DNA of 64,000 bases from Talaromyces rugulosus (lineage: Eukaryota > Ascomycota > Eurotiomycetes > Eurotiales > Trichocomaceae). The notes beneath the pieces are model-generated. The model had not been told where the DNA came from, ran no database searches, and saw nothing but the letters and a program-made list of their open reading frames with translations. How positions within the stretch are numbered: the first letter of the stretch is position 1; each line of letters starts with the position of its first letter. This document shows, piece after piece, positions 1 through 11,937 of this stretch. The translations under genes and the position numbers were made by a program. The stretch spans positions 2,046,001 through 2,110,000 of the forward strand of contig NC_049562.1 of assembly GCF_013368755.1 (NCBI RefSeq), read 5' to 3'.

Positions 1-2554
1 GCTCTTGGAACTTACAGGTTTGGTATCCTCGAGTTTCGCCGCCTTTGAAAGAACGCCTTTCTTGGATTTGGTCGTCTTAGTAGTGAAACCACCCCAAGGA
101 TCGTCATCTAGAAGATCATCCAATTCTGGCTCTGGCGTAAGTCCTTGAGCAGGAGGAGTAGGAGCAGGAGGAGGTGGAGCTTCGAGCAGTGAATCCATAA
201 CTGGAGCTTCCCCGCGCGCTGGAATTCCTTTCTTCTTCGCTTCCTTTTCTTTCCTCTTCCGTTCTGAGGACGTCCATGTATCCCATCCAGCCCAGAAATC
301 ATCCTTTGGATCCTCTACAATCGCTTCAGGTTCCATGCTTGGGACCTCGGGTGCCTCGGGGGGGATCTCGACGATAGGGAGTTCTCTTCGAGGTGGAATT
401 CCTTTTAATTTGGCTTCTTTTTCCTTCCTCTTGCGGTCTTTAGAACTCCAATCGTCCCATCCATCCCAGAACTCATGGTTGTGGATCGGCTCAGGTTCAG
501 GTTCAGGTTCTGGCTCAGGCTCTGGTTCCGGTTCCGGTTCCGGTTCCGGTGGACGCTCGATTCGTGGTGGGATTCCTTTTGCATTGGCCTCCTTTTCTTT
601 TTTCTTGCGTTCTTTAGAAGACCAAATATCCCATCCATCCCAGAATTTGTGGTTCTTTGGCACTGGTTCTGGTTCTGGCTCTGGTTCTGGCTCCGGCTCA
701 GGTTCGGGTTCAATAAGCTCAGGCTCTGGGTCAGGAACAACAGGTATCTCTTGTCGTGGTGGTATTCCCTTTTGGTCTGCCTCTTTCTCCTTCTTCTTGC
801 GCTCTTTGGATGACCATTTCTCCCAGTCGTCCCAAAACTCGTGGTTTTTAAAAGGCGCTGGTTCCGGCTCAGGTTCTGGCTCAGGTGTAATCTCGATTCG
901 CGCAGGGATACCCATCTTTATAGCTTCTTTTTCCTTTTTCTTGCGTTGCGAAGAAGACCAGCCATCCCATCCATCCCAAAACTCATGATTACGGATCGGC
1001 TCAGGTTCGGGCTCCGGCTCTGGCTCAGGCTCAGGTTCTGGTGAGATTTCGATTCGCGCAGGGATACCCATCTTTATAGCCTCCTTTTCCTTTTTCTTGC
1101 GTTGCGAAGAAGACCAGTCATTCCATCCATCCCAAAACTCATGATTGCGGATTGGCTCTGGCTCAGGTTCAAGCTCAGGTTCAGGCTCAGGTTCTGGTGG
1201 AATCTCGATTCGCGCAGGGATACCCATCTTTATAGCTTCCCTTTCCTTTTTCTTGCGTTGTGAGGAAGACCAGCCATCCCACCCATCCCAGAATTCATGA
1301 TTTTTCAGCTTCTCTGGCTCAGGTTCAGGTTCAGGCTCAGGTTCAGGCTCCGGCTCCGGCTCGGGTACAGGAATCTCAATGCGAGCTGGTATACCCATCT
1401 TGATGGCTTCCCTTTCCTTTTTCTTACGTTGTGAGGAAGACCAGCCATCCCACCCATCCCAGAATTCATGATTTTTCAGCTTCTCTGGCTCAGGTTCAGG
1501 TTCAGGCTCCGGTTCAGGCTCCGGCTCCGGCTCGGGTACAGGAATCTCAATGCGAGCTGGTATACCCATCTTGATGGCTTCCCTTTCCTTTTTCTTGCGT
1601 TGTGAGGAAGACCAGCTATCCCACCCATCCCAGAACTCGTGGTTTTTCAGCTTCTCTGGCTCAGGTTCAGGTTCAGGTACAGGCTCAGGCTCAGGCTCTG
1701 GTTCAGGTTCTGGTTCTGGTTCAGGAGGAATCTCCATGCGAGCTGGTATACCCATCTTGATTGCTTCCCTTTCCTTTTTCTTACGTTGTGAGGAAGACCA
1801 GCCATCCCACCCATCCCAGAACTCATGATTTTTCGGTTTCTCAGGCTCAGGTACAGGCTCAGGTACAGGCTCAGGCTCAGGCTCTGGTTCAGGTTCTGGT
1901 TCTGGTTCAGGAGGAATCTCCATGCGAGCTGGTATACCCATCTTGATTGCTTCCCTTTCCTTTTTCTTGCGTTGTGAGGAAGACCAGCCATCCCACCCAT
2001 CCCAGAACTCATGATTTTTTGGTTTCTCAGGTTCGGGTACAGGCTCAGGTTCTGGTTCAGGTTCTGGTTCAGGAGGAATCTCCATGCGAGCTGGTATACC
2101 CATCTTGATGGCTTCCCTTTCCTTTTTCTTACGTTGTGAGGAAGACCAGCCATCCCACCCATCCCAGAACTCATGATTTTTCGGTTTCTCAGGCTCAGGT
2201 ACAGGCTCAGGTACAGGCTCAGGCTCAGGCTCTGGTTCAGGTTCTGGTTCAGGAGGAATCTCCATGCGAGCTGGTATACCCATTTTGATTGCTTCCCTTT
2301 CCTTTTTCTTGCGTTGTGAGGAAGACCAGCCATCCCACCCATCCCAGAATTTATGGTTTTTTGGTTTCTCAGGTTCGGGTTCGGGCTCCGGCTCAGGCTC
2401 CGGCTCGGGTTCTGGTTCTGGTTCAGGGAGAATCTCGATACGGGCCGGTATGCCTTTCTTGACAGCTTCTTTCTCTTTCCTCTTCTGCATTGCAGGCGTC
2501 CATAAATCCCACCCGTCCCAAAACTCATGGTTTTTCGGTTTCTCAGGTTCGGGT

Positions 2555-2610
<56 letters not shown>

Positions 2611-5096
2611 TGGTTCTGGTTCCGGCTCCGGTTCAGGAGGAAGTTCAATGCGAGCCGGTATATTCTTCTTGATAGCTTCCTTCTCTTTCTTCCTACGCAT
2701 CGCAGGCGTCCATAAATCCCACCCATCCCAAAACTCATGGTTTTTCGGTTTCTCAGGTTCGGGTTCAGGTTCAGGGACAGGTTCAGGCTCGGGCTCGGGC
2801 TCGGGTTCGGGGATTGGATCTGGTATCTCTATACGAGCCGGGATTCCCTTCTTGGTGGCTTCCCTCTCCTTTTTCCTGCGTTGTAGTGGCGTCAATGTGT
2901 CCCAGTCGTCCCAAAACTCATGATTCTTAGGAGGCTCGGGCTCAGGCTCGGGTTCAGGTTCAGGTTCGGGTTCGGGCTCAGGAACCGGATCCGGTATCTC
3001 TATGCGAGCTGGTATTCCCTTCTTGGTGGCTTCCCTCTCCTTTTTCCTGCGTTGCAGTGGTGTCAATGTGTCCCAGTCGTCCCAAAACTCATGATTCTTG
3101 GGAGGCTCCGGCGCAGGTTCTGGTTCCGGTGCACGATCAGTGACGAATGAAGCGATATCACTCAGAAGACCGTTTTTCTTTTTACCGGTAGTCCACCCGC
3201 CGAACCAGTCCTTGTCACCACCCACGTCCGCAGCAGGCTCCTCTGCTTTGGCTTTATCTTTCTTCTTCGAAGAAAGCCCCCAGCCCCATCCAGATTCTTC
3301 AGTTTCGGCAGTCTCGTTCACGTCTTTCTTGTCTTTAGATTCAAAAGCAGCCCAGGCATCATCGGTGTTGCCCGGTGCTGGCTCAGGATCCAACCCCTTT
3401 TTCGTTGACTTTTTCTTGTCTTTCTTTGCGGGGACAGCCCAAACGTTGTCAATGACTGGTTCGGGTGCAGGTGGCTCGAGAGTCTCTTTCTTGCTGCTAG
3501 TTTTGGTCAGCGCAGCCCAAATGTCGTCAGTCTCAGCTGGCTTTGCGCTCTCAACTCCTTTGGTGCCTTTCTTTTTCTTATCCTTCGACCAAGGGGACCA
3601 CACATCCTGACTACCTGGGCTTGAATCAGCTGCAGGGACTGGGTCCTCCTTTGTATTTTTTTCTCCCCATGGTCCCCAGTTATCAGCAGATCCTGGCTCT
3701 GGTCCGAGCTCCTCGATAGCACCTTTCTTCTTCTTATCTTTCTTGCCCACGAGAGAGCCCCAGCCGTCATCTTCGTTCTTCTCCTTTGAACCGCCAAGAT
3801 CGCCACCACCAGGGGCACCGAGGTCCCCGAAGTCGAAACCCGAGGATGTCGTCTTTTTTGTCTTCTTCAAACCCCCAACGCTCCAAGGGTTATCCTCCTT
3901 GACTGGCTGTTCCTTGGCCGCAGGATTAGAGTTATTGTCGAGTGAATTGAGACCCCATTTGTTGCCACCAGTATTCCAATCTTTTCCCCAACCTCCGAAG
4001 CTAATACCGCCTCCGCCTGGTGCACCTTTGGTCGAATCGAAACTCAGGTCGAGTTGGGGAGCGCCGTCGTCCAAGTTAATTTCTTGAAAATTGTTGTTCT
4101 GGCCATCAGCCGAGTCTGAGCCAAGCTGAATCAACAGTAAGTAAATATATCTTGATCCACAGGGAAAACGACGCTTACCAGGTCCTTTTTCTTCTTGTCA
4201 TTTTTTGACACCGAAGTAAACCCAGCCCATGTATCATCCCCGTTTCCACCCTCGAGATCGTCCGCCCAACTGAGGTTGTTGCCACCCGAATTAGCGGCTG
4301 CCGCTTCTTCCTCCTTTTTCTTCCTTTCCTCTTCCTCCTCCTTCTTCTTGCTTTTCTTCTTCTTGCTGGTGCTGGTCGTGAAATCGTCCCAAGGTTCCTC
4401 ATTACCATCACCTCCTCCGCCGCCGCCATTATCATCTCCACCTCCGCTGCCAGCCCCATTACCCCCTGCTTTGTCTCCACCACCTGCGGGCTCGTCGTCC
4501 TTTTTTCCACCGCCGCCATTGCCAGCAGGTGCACCGCCCGCTGGTGTACTTTTCGCCGCTAATTTCGCTTTCTGTTTTTTGCCATGTTGGCGGAAGGTAG
4601 AACTACCGTCGAAGTCGATCAAGGATGAAACCGGTGATTTCTTCTGGTCTTGGTAAGACTTGCGACATGGTCGGGGTGGCGCAGATTCAGGACTGGAAGG
4701 TTTCGCTTCGGCCTGTTCAGGTAGTGTTGAGTATTCCGGTGGTAGATCGTTGATGGCATCATCGTATGTGGGAGGAAGACTGCCGTATCCCAAAACGTCG
4801 GTACTGTGTGAAAGTAAATCGTCGGCTAAAGCAATGGCACTGAGGAGGGCTAGTCGGTAGGATGCGGTATAAGGTGGAAGCTGTGCGCGCACGTAGGTCA
4901 TTAATAACAGATCCAGAGCAGCCAATACTTTACAACTTACCGAGTTGCACGAGTCGACATTGTGCTTTCGTCTAAATGCCTCTGCTTTCTTGCTCTTGGC
5001 TTGGCTTCTGAGATAGCCAGTTTTATCTGTCTGCCACCTCCGCCTTGGCTCTGTGTGCCATGTGTTGAACATCACATCCATACTCCACCACGCCAT
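1..5096 (-). CDS. Partial giant repeat protein: 17 Trp-rich modules joined by (Glu-Pro)n linkers
   Basis: I do not recognise the family. The visible exons are about 5096-4941, 4880-4179 and 4125-16. The introns 4881-4940 and 4126-4178 are phase 0 with good GTAAGT/GTAAGC donors. A further GTAAGT donor at 15-10 suggests the gene continues beyond the window. The start is unresolved: in-frame ATGs lie at 5096, 5081 and 5072, and an upstream exon is possible. The N-terminal part has two PPxY motifs (LPPTYDD, LPPEYS), then Gly-rich and Lys/Glu-rich disordered sequence. A middle part has repeated acidic-Trp motifs (DDxWG, DNxWA) between KKDKKKK stretches. From about 3150 down to 230 there are 17 units of [33 protein letters not shown] followed by EP runs. 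It is a low-complexity polyampholyte with no signal peptide or membrane segment seen; role unknown. The minus frame stays open for 4.1 kb, so the short ORFs on the other strand are shadows. Confidence 0.8.
230..3150 (-). repeat. Coding tandem repeat, 17 units of about 146-211 bp
   Basis: The unit core (on the plus strand, 'catccca(g/a)aa(c/t)tcatg') recurs near 295, 465, 640, 832, 978, 1130, 1285, 1457, 1632, 1816, 2001, 2163, 2343, 2517, 2728, 2912 and 3083. Each core encodes a Trp-rich helical-looking segment. Each spacer is a run of Glu-Pro dipeptides, with some Val-Pro. Units 7-13 (about 1280-2350) are almost identical in DNA, which points to recent duplication. Units 1-4 and 14-17 are more diverged. 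Spacer length varies by several EP pairs between units, as expected from slippage or unequal exchange. Confidence 0.9.
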
Positions 5097-6700
5097 GTGT
5101 GTCCAAGAATGAGAATGAAGTATCCCCGACTTGGGTCGAGGTTGGGGAGAACGTTTCTGCGAAGTCGCTCGTTCGGCGAAGAGGAACGACCATGGATGGC
5201 GGTCAAAGCACGAGATCACCAGTCTCAAGATTCGATAGGTGTAGCGAACCTTTCACTTGAAGCGTTTAGGTTGGACATGAATCGGCTGCTTCGGCACAGC
5301 TCGACTGGCTAGCTGCGCAAACGAGGCTTGTCAAGGCGCGACTGTGACAAGCAGGCGAGACTAACAATAGTATACAGTATTAGAGATTAATCTGCTGGGC
5401 GGGGTGAAGCTGAAGCAAATCGACCATGATAAATAAAAGAAACAAAAAAATAAGGTATAAAAGACATACGCGATGTGTATTGCAGCAAAAGTCCTGCGAC
5501 TAGGGCGGTCAATGGGAGAGAAAAAAAATGTTGTTTTGCCGGGGCAATGACAATAGATGATCTGCAGCGCCCGCACGTCAACTGGAATGTGATTGATCCC
5601 CGAGCTAGTAGTAATAGACGTGCTCCGTCCAGGCTTCAAGAAATCGGAATTTCTCAACTATAGAGTTTTTCTCCTTCTTTCGGAGACGCCCGCTGCCTCT
5701 TTTCGACCAAGAAGCGCTCAATGATGAGATTGGCTCATTCGTTGGTTGACGGATTAACTCAAATGGGGGGGAGAAAGTGGACCAGTTCCGACGGGGGGGC
5801 TGGGACGGATCGCGGGATCGCGGCCAACCACAAGAGCAGGGTGGATGGATGGCGAGAAATTATTCAGACAAAGGTGGTGTGCGAGTGGACCGAGGCTGCT
5901 GCTGCTGCTACTGGATGTGATAGAGATCACGCAGGCACTGGCGAGTCGCGGTACTCACCACCGACGCGCCCTTTGGAGTCGCGACCCTGCTGTAAGCAAA
6001 CAGACTAGTCTGCGCCTTGGATTCTTTGAGGAAGCAATTAGCTTTGCCGCCCTTGTCTTTATCATTATCACAGCCTTTTAGGGTGTCATAATTCACATGG
6101 GATAGGAGAGGGGGGGACATACAGTATTCCTTTTTTTTCCCCTATCGATAGGAACTCCCCTAGTGCCTAAGCGGCCGCCACCCGGACAATAAGAATAATA
6201 AATGGCTGGTAGTGGCAGGCTGTAGTTCTCGACGACGATCTTGCAGATAGTCTGTATAGAGCACCGAGTCGAACAAAAGACGCGGTTGTTGTTTTCGGAT
6301 TCCGAATCTGCTCCGATAGGCCAAGGCGACAAGGCTATGGAACGGAGAGCAATAATAGTATTGTCGGAGATAGGTATGAAGGGTGAGAGAAAGAAAGCAG
6401 ACCGTCGTAAACAATAACACGCCGCATACTGGATCGACCACAAGGCCCCCGTGACCGTCTCACGAACCAGAGGTTAGGGTGAATTCGGCGTGCTCTGTCG
6501 TTGGCCCGCAGCAGACACCACGATGATGGTGGTACATGACTAGCTGGCGATAGGGAAACCCTTAGCCTGGATAGGGACTCGTGAGCCGGGGGGACGTTGC
6601 GCGGGCAGGTGGGGTCGCTGCCAGACAAGGAAGGAGCCGACCCGGGTTCTTTAGGTTAAGCTACCGGCTACTCTATACTACTACTTATTTCATCTCTTCT

Positions 6701-6724
6701 TTCTCTCTCTCTCTCTCTCTCTCC
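6701..6724. repeat. (CT)n microsatellite
   Basis: An uninterrupted CT dinucleotide run of about 11 units within the gene-free stretch. Pyrimidine runs like this are common in fungal promoters and leaders. Confidence 0.9.
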
Positions 6725-8095
6725 TTCTGTTTCTCATATCAATCGCCCACAGCTTGAAACAACTACGAACGTCCTAGTCTGCAAAATATATCTTACTCAC
6801 ACCATTGGTTAGCGATCTCGCAGCTAGCCAACCAGCGCCGGCACGATGGATCATTAGCATGGCGATGAACGACCACTACCATAGCTACGAACCACACGAC
6901 CCAATAGCACTACCATCCTCAATGCCTGTCTAATTTCACTCTAGACTGTCAGCCAATGTCGGCTTCTCGTCAAGGAACCCTTCTTTGTCATAATGGATCT
7001 CATCTTCACCGCATGACAGGCGACCATTATTTCAAAACACCTATGAGGAAGCGACTGCATCAAATCGGGCGGACGAAGGGGGGGCCGCTTTGCCCCCTCG
7101 CCCTTGCGTTCCACCACGCAAACCAACGTGTTTTGCTGCGTCGACCTCGCTGAGGGGGCCCCCCAGGGTGACATGCGCATAATACGTAGTCTGGTTAAGG
7201 ATCCGACGTTCGGGATGTAGTGGCATTCATTGTTATTTGCGGGGCCGGGGCAATGCCAAGAAGAAACTGTGAATAGAGTCTTACGAGGGAGGTACACTCG
7301 AGTTTATCAAACACATGTTGCTGTTCTTTCGAGTTGAATATGATTGTCTGTCTCTATTCTCACACGACTTGGTCGTCCCAAATGATCAACTTCGCCAGAC
7401 GCAGACTTTTTTTCCTGTTGCGGTAGTGACCGACTCCCCAGTCCAGATCACAATCCCATGCGAGATTTCGAGACCCCAGCATGACTCATAGAGGATACCG
7501 AACAACAAATCGCCGGCCGACCCAGCTCAAATGCCTGTCCGTATTGGGCAGAAGAGAAGACCAATCTCAATGCTGTTCCTGGATAAAAACAACACATTGC
7601 CACGCCAGTCAAGCTCTACCCCTCAATGGGGAATTGCCGTCAGCGTGGCCCGTGGAGCGTTTCATTGATCAATTCCTTCGCCATATGCAAGTGCTATGTT
7701 TAGTATAATATATGGGCGAGGGTGTAAAGTAACAGTAATCAATTGATTGATCATATGGACAGCTCATCAGGGCCCGACAACCTTATGCATCTATCCGGTC
7801 TTTTTCCAGAGTGTCAACAAGAGCCGCTAACAAATATATAGGAATACATAGAAAATTCTTATTCAGGCTAATAAGTTTATATAAACTTTTTGAACAATTT
7901 TCTATTAGAAAACCAAATTCCATGCAAAAAAAAAAAAAAAAGAAAGGTGCAGTGTCAACCTCCGAATGTGACTCGATGTTTTCATGTTCCCCGCCAGCGA
8001 TATCCGCCGGAGGAATTACCTACATACATCACCAAGCACAGCATCTAAAAAAGCCATGGCCTTCATGCATGTCTACCTAATACTCCCGAAGTTGG

Positions 8096-8121
8096 AAAAA
8101 AAAAAAAAAAAAAAAAAAAAA
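8096..8121 (+). repeat. 26-nt poly(A) tract
   Basis: A pure A run of 26 in intergenic DNA. No target-site duplication or recognisable retroelement body was found beside it. Confidence 0.95.
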
Positions 8122-8858
8122 CACAGCCAGCATGGGAAAAGATATTAATAAAAAGTGACTAACCATAAAAGCCTCCCAAAAGCGGGTCTGTTAATGTGTG
8201 GCCTCACCGCTACAATGATGTAAGGTAATAATCATCAATGTCGCTGCGTCGCATGGGCAACGGGAAAACCAGTTGATGTTGGTTTTTTTCCCGTTCTCTA
8301 AGTTCCTATACATCGTGGTTATATTTACTATCCCCGGATTACATGTTTTAAAGAATAATCAAGTGTACGGAAAGAGGGGAGTATAAACTAACTCCATTTT
8401 CAATGTTACTACTGTCGTAATTATATTTATCTATACTTATCCTCCAGCAGTTCAATGTTATGTGATGGGAATCACGAAAATTTGAAAACGTAGGCCGACA
8501 CCAGAAACAGTGGAGATATCATGTTGGTGGTATTATTCAACGCTAGATCCTATACTTCTCATCGCATACACGCACGCACGCCATCATCAATCCAAGCATA
8601 CAAACATAGAAAGAGAGGGATAAAAAAACAATCCACCAATACAAGCGACAGCCTACAAATACAGTCCCAGAACAAGAAAAAGGAAACGCGGCACAAGCAT
8701 CATACCGGATATTACCAAGCCCAATAAACAAGTCCAGAGCAGGGATCTCATAGTAACTCCATTGAGATATCTCAACAAAAGGGGGGAAGGAAACGGTAGG
8801 AATCTATCTTCACGGCAGCAAAAAGAGAGTTGTCCCACAAACTGGCATCAATGATGGT

Positions 8859-9970
8859 CTAGGATGATTCTTCACCATAGACCTCTTTGGATTCTCGACG
8901 ATATCTTTCCAAGTCTTGTTCCGCCAATTTTGTGTATTTCTGGTACTGTGTCAGTAACGCAAAGAAAACAAGGGACATGCACCAAACGACATACCTCTTT
9001 TTCGGGAGCCGACAATGCATTATACTCAGATGTGGCCTGGGAACTCATTTCCGTGCTGGTCAAGTGCTTGAAATCCCCCGAGTTGATGCGGTCCTTGAAA
9101 AACAGGATGAATGTAGTACGAGGCCGCTTTACCTGACGCTCATCCTTGATCTGTGAAAGCTTAATGGAGGTTTTCTTGTCTGCTGTGAGAGCAGCCAACC
9201 GTCGTCGGGCAATGTTGGCGTTCTTGATCTGCAACGGAGTATGCGAGTTCACCCACTCGTCGTAGGCTCTGATGCTCTCCTGATTATACTTCTCTAGCTC
9301 ACGGGATAGTTCCTAGAAGAAGGAGACAAATCAGCCACAGATTGATTTAGGTGTTGGAAACAATTAGCACACGCACCTCTCGTTCGCTCGAAGGCAAATT
9401 TTTATATTCGGCGGAAATAGTGGAAAGTTGAGAGGTTATGACTCCCTTGGAGCCTTGGAGCCTTTTCTTGACAAACAGAGGCCACGGGTGGGACATGGTA
9501 GTCTTGGGTTCGGTCTCTACCAAGGATTCTGCCTTGGTTTTCTGGAAATCGTCCTTGAGCTTTTGCTTCTCTCGTGTAGCTTTCTTCTTTGCAAGCTGTT
9601 CTTCAGTCGGTTTTGCCTTGGGCTTGACAACCTTCTTCTTTGGCTTCTTGGCCTTCTTGGCCTTGGGCTTTGCAGGCTTCTTCGCGGCTGTGCCGGTCTT
9701 TTTGGGGCGTCCAGCAGTTGTTTTGCCAGTCTTGCTCTCGGCGGCAGCGGTAGCGTAGCACCGGGCCCATTGGTTGGCATTGTTAAGACGAGCAACTGGG
9801 GAGTAGGCGCTCTTGACCACGGTCGTCGCAGTGCGAGCATTGGAGAGGCGAGAAACGCGTCGGATGGGTTGTTCCACGGCAGGGGATGCGCGAGTCGACA
9901 GGGCTGCGGCCTGACGAATGTTCAGCCGCTGGAAGACACGGCGCCCTCGACGGGCAAAAACGAATTGCAT
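8859..9970 (-). CDS. Mitochondrial two-HMG-box DNA-binding protein (Abf2/TFAM-like)
   Basis: Exons are 9970-9377, 9312-8995 and 8939-8859 (introns 64 and 55 bp, both phase 0), giving 330 aa. The N-terminus is Arg-rich with no acidic residues and looks like a mitochondrial presequence (ATG then QFVFARRGRRVFQR). A Lys/Pro/Ala-rich basic linker follows at about 85-150. The first HMG box (SHPWPLFVKKRL..., about 165-230) spans the first intron. The second (KRPRTTFILFFKDR..., about 255-320) spans the second. Proteins of this build package mitochondrial DNA into nucleoids, like yeast Abf2. The reading frame also opens upstream of 9970, but 9970 is the first ATG that leaves a presequence at the N-terminus. 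The promoter carries the CACGTG palindrome listed separately. The family call is firm; the exact orthologue is inferred. Confidence 0.9.
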
Positions 9971-10170
9971 GGTGTGTGCCGGCACAGAGGGCTGGTCGAG
10001 GGAGCAGTGGTTGAGGGGAAAGACGTGATGAAAGTGAGGTCGAAAGCTGCAAGGCAGGTCGTGTGTTTGGCCTGTGGGGATGCGGACAGGAGCTGCCTCA
10101 ACCCGAAACCAGGAGGCTGGGTCGCGCCGCCCGCCCATTGGCTGCTGCTGCGTTTGGAAACTGCCGAATC

Positions 10171-10211
10171 CGGCTAGGTCACGTGTGACCTAGCCGCCTT
10201 ACTATCACGTG
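10171..10211. promoter_or_regulatory. Perfect 12-bp inverted repeat centred on CACGTG, with a second CACGTG
   Basis: Positions 10171-10182 (CGGCTAGGTCAC) and 10185-10196 are perfect inverted arms with a 2-bp spacer, so the palindrome contains CACGTG (10180-10185). A second site, TCACGTGA, has its CACGTG at 10206-10211. The pair lies about 200 bp upstream of the HMG-box gene start. CACGTG is the E-box core bound by fungal bHLH factors such as Cbf1; which factor acts here is inference. Confidence 0.6.
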
Positions 10212-10348
10212 ACCCCATAGCTATTTTCCCAAACTTATAGTGAAACAGTTTCATGTGAAGGGTTAAGGCTACAAGTGACTAGTAAATACAGCAGACATGA
10301 AACATCATATGAAACGAATCGTCAACAGGCATGGCTCGTGTCTAGGCA

Positions 10349-10740
10349 TTACCCAAAGCGGACATCGCGAACAGTGCCCTCGTCATCCACATAAATGTTC
10401 ATTCTAGCCCAAAACAGGAATTTAGCCAGATTTCTTGATAGAAACTAAAAACGCTGGTATTAAGAACTAGGTGCAAATGCATACCGGTTTTCAACGTAGT
10501 CTTCCGTAATCGCTGTATCAAGCTTCAGCACGCGGTGCCTCGCCGGCAGGTCTTTTTTGGCAAAAGACTATACTCGTACAATCAGTTCAAGAAATTTCAA
10601 ACCAGCTAAATTTAGGGTGAATAACGTACGATTTCGTTGTTGGTGTTGTCGGTGAGTGTCTTCCCCAGCAACTTGTCGATCCAGGCGGTCTTTTCGTCCC
10701 CCGTCAAGGACGTGTGGATTCCGGGCACAACAAGAGGCAT
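10349..10740 (-). CDS. Small proteinase inhibitor of the I78 family (elastase-inhibitor like)
   Basis: Exons are 10740-10630, 10567-10485 and 10403-10349 (introns 62 and 81 bp), giving 82 aa. The N-terminal half is a short helix-like segment (MPLVVPGIHTSLTGDEKTAW). The C-terminal half carries the I78 signature: KKDLPARHRVL, a TEDY turn, then an NIYVDDEGTVRDVRFG strand pair ending the protein. No signal peptide is visible, so it is probably cytoplasmic, like the small Aspergillus elastase inhibitors of this family. Both introns are needed to make the signature continuous, and the third exon is only 55 nt. Members inhibit serine proteases; the target here is unknown. Confidence 0.85.
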
Positions 10741-11937
10741 GGTGAGTTGGGTAAGTGGTATCTTGTAAGTTCAAATTTATTTATTTTTTAGAAAATTTTT
10801 AGTTGTCAAGTCTGTAGATGCAAGTGTGAAGCCAACCCTTTCTTATAGAGATCGATCAATTAGGTTGCCTAGATGACGTCGTTCACGCTGCCCGAGGTGA
10901 TGTCATTGGTCCAATCTGGCATACAATGCCTTTTCTGTCCATTGATCAATGCATTGTCAGGACTTGGGTTACAATTACATATGCCGGTAAATTATTGATA
11001 GCTCTGCAAGAGAAAAAGAAAAGAAACAAAGAACAAAGAAAACATCGGATGCTAAGCGCTAGTCATGTTGCCAACACGGCGGGGCAGTGTCGGTTCCAGA
11101 AGAAATTGAATTAGAGATCTATTTATTTCCGGTATTTAAAATTATCCAACAATTTAATTATTATTATTTTAAAAAAAAAAATAAAAAAATTCACGAATAG
11201 TAGTCCCCTAGAACGCTTAATGTTGGTTTATTGCGGCTGAGGGCAACTGCGTGATATCACGCGAGTCGCGGCACGCAATTTAAACTTCACCTGACTACAT
11301 ACAGCAATCGATGAGACGCATCACCAACATTGAAGCCACGGCTGCGGCTCGACACGAACAAACTCCCGCAATGCCCAAAAATAAGCATTGCAGGAACAGA
11401 TACACTCGGCTCGTGCGCAACCAGAGAGGGCCTTTCCAAGAATGAGCCTCCACCCAATGTCGCTAAAAATAGGCTGTGTGTAACAACGACGGCCTACCAT
11501 CAACGTTCATTGGCAGTGCTCATGGCAGCTAGATACCTAGACTGCTTAGCTCTAGTCCTGACTCACTGCAGGCTGGTTGGGCCTGTCACTATTCTTTCCT
11601 GACGTGGTTGTTGCTTATTTCAATCCAGCCCGCCGCACAACTAGCCAAGTTAAGAAAGAGGCAGTGTTGCAGATAGCCTTGGATGGGCGTATCTATCGAT
11701 CTCATGGCCATAGATTCGGCGAGATATAAGATGCAGCCGGATCAGGATCAATTCGCGAGGATAGTCTTGTTCAAATACAGAGTCAGGTCCTGGCGATCCA
11801 TCGATCTCTTGACATCAATAATGCATGGCCGTTGATCTCGGCACTACATAGTACATCCCTGCAAGCTCTGCGCTGGCACCGACTTCATTGATACTCTTCG
11901 TTTCACTCCTTCTCTTTCCCCATCAAACACCCTCGAT
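10741..11937. other. AT-rich intergenic stretch
   Basis: Contains A/T homopolymers near 11160-11190 and no convincing coding frame. The right end is the promoter of the membrane-protein gene, with a TATA-like gatataag near 11724. Confidence 0.5.

Larger units (their letters stand above)
5240..8858. other. Long gene-free stretch
   Basis: No reading frame here looks coding; the short frames are unrelated to known families and lack splice-linked partners. It contains a CT microsatellite (about 6701-6724) and two A runs (7927-7940 and 8096-8121, the latter 26 A). It probably holds the promoter and leader of the repeat-protein gene and the 3' region of the HMG-box gene, both on the minus strand. 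No tRNA or snoRNA was recognised. Confidence 0.5.

Noticed and set aside
335..2923. Plus-strand frames rich in Ser-Gly or Arg-Phe repeats over the giant gene
   Set aside because: They are the antisense of (Glu-Pro)n codons. The minus frame is open for 4.1 kb and spliced, and the plus frames are broken.
230..3150. Regular repeats resembling a CRISPR array
   Set aside because: Units are coding, in frame and of variable length in a eukaryotic genome.
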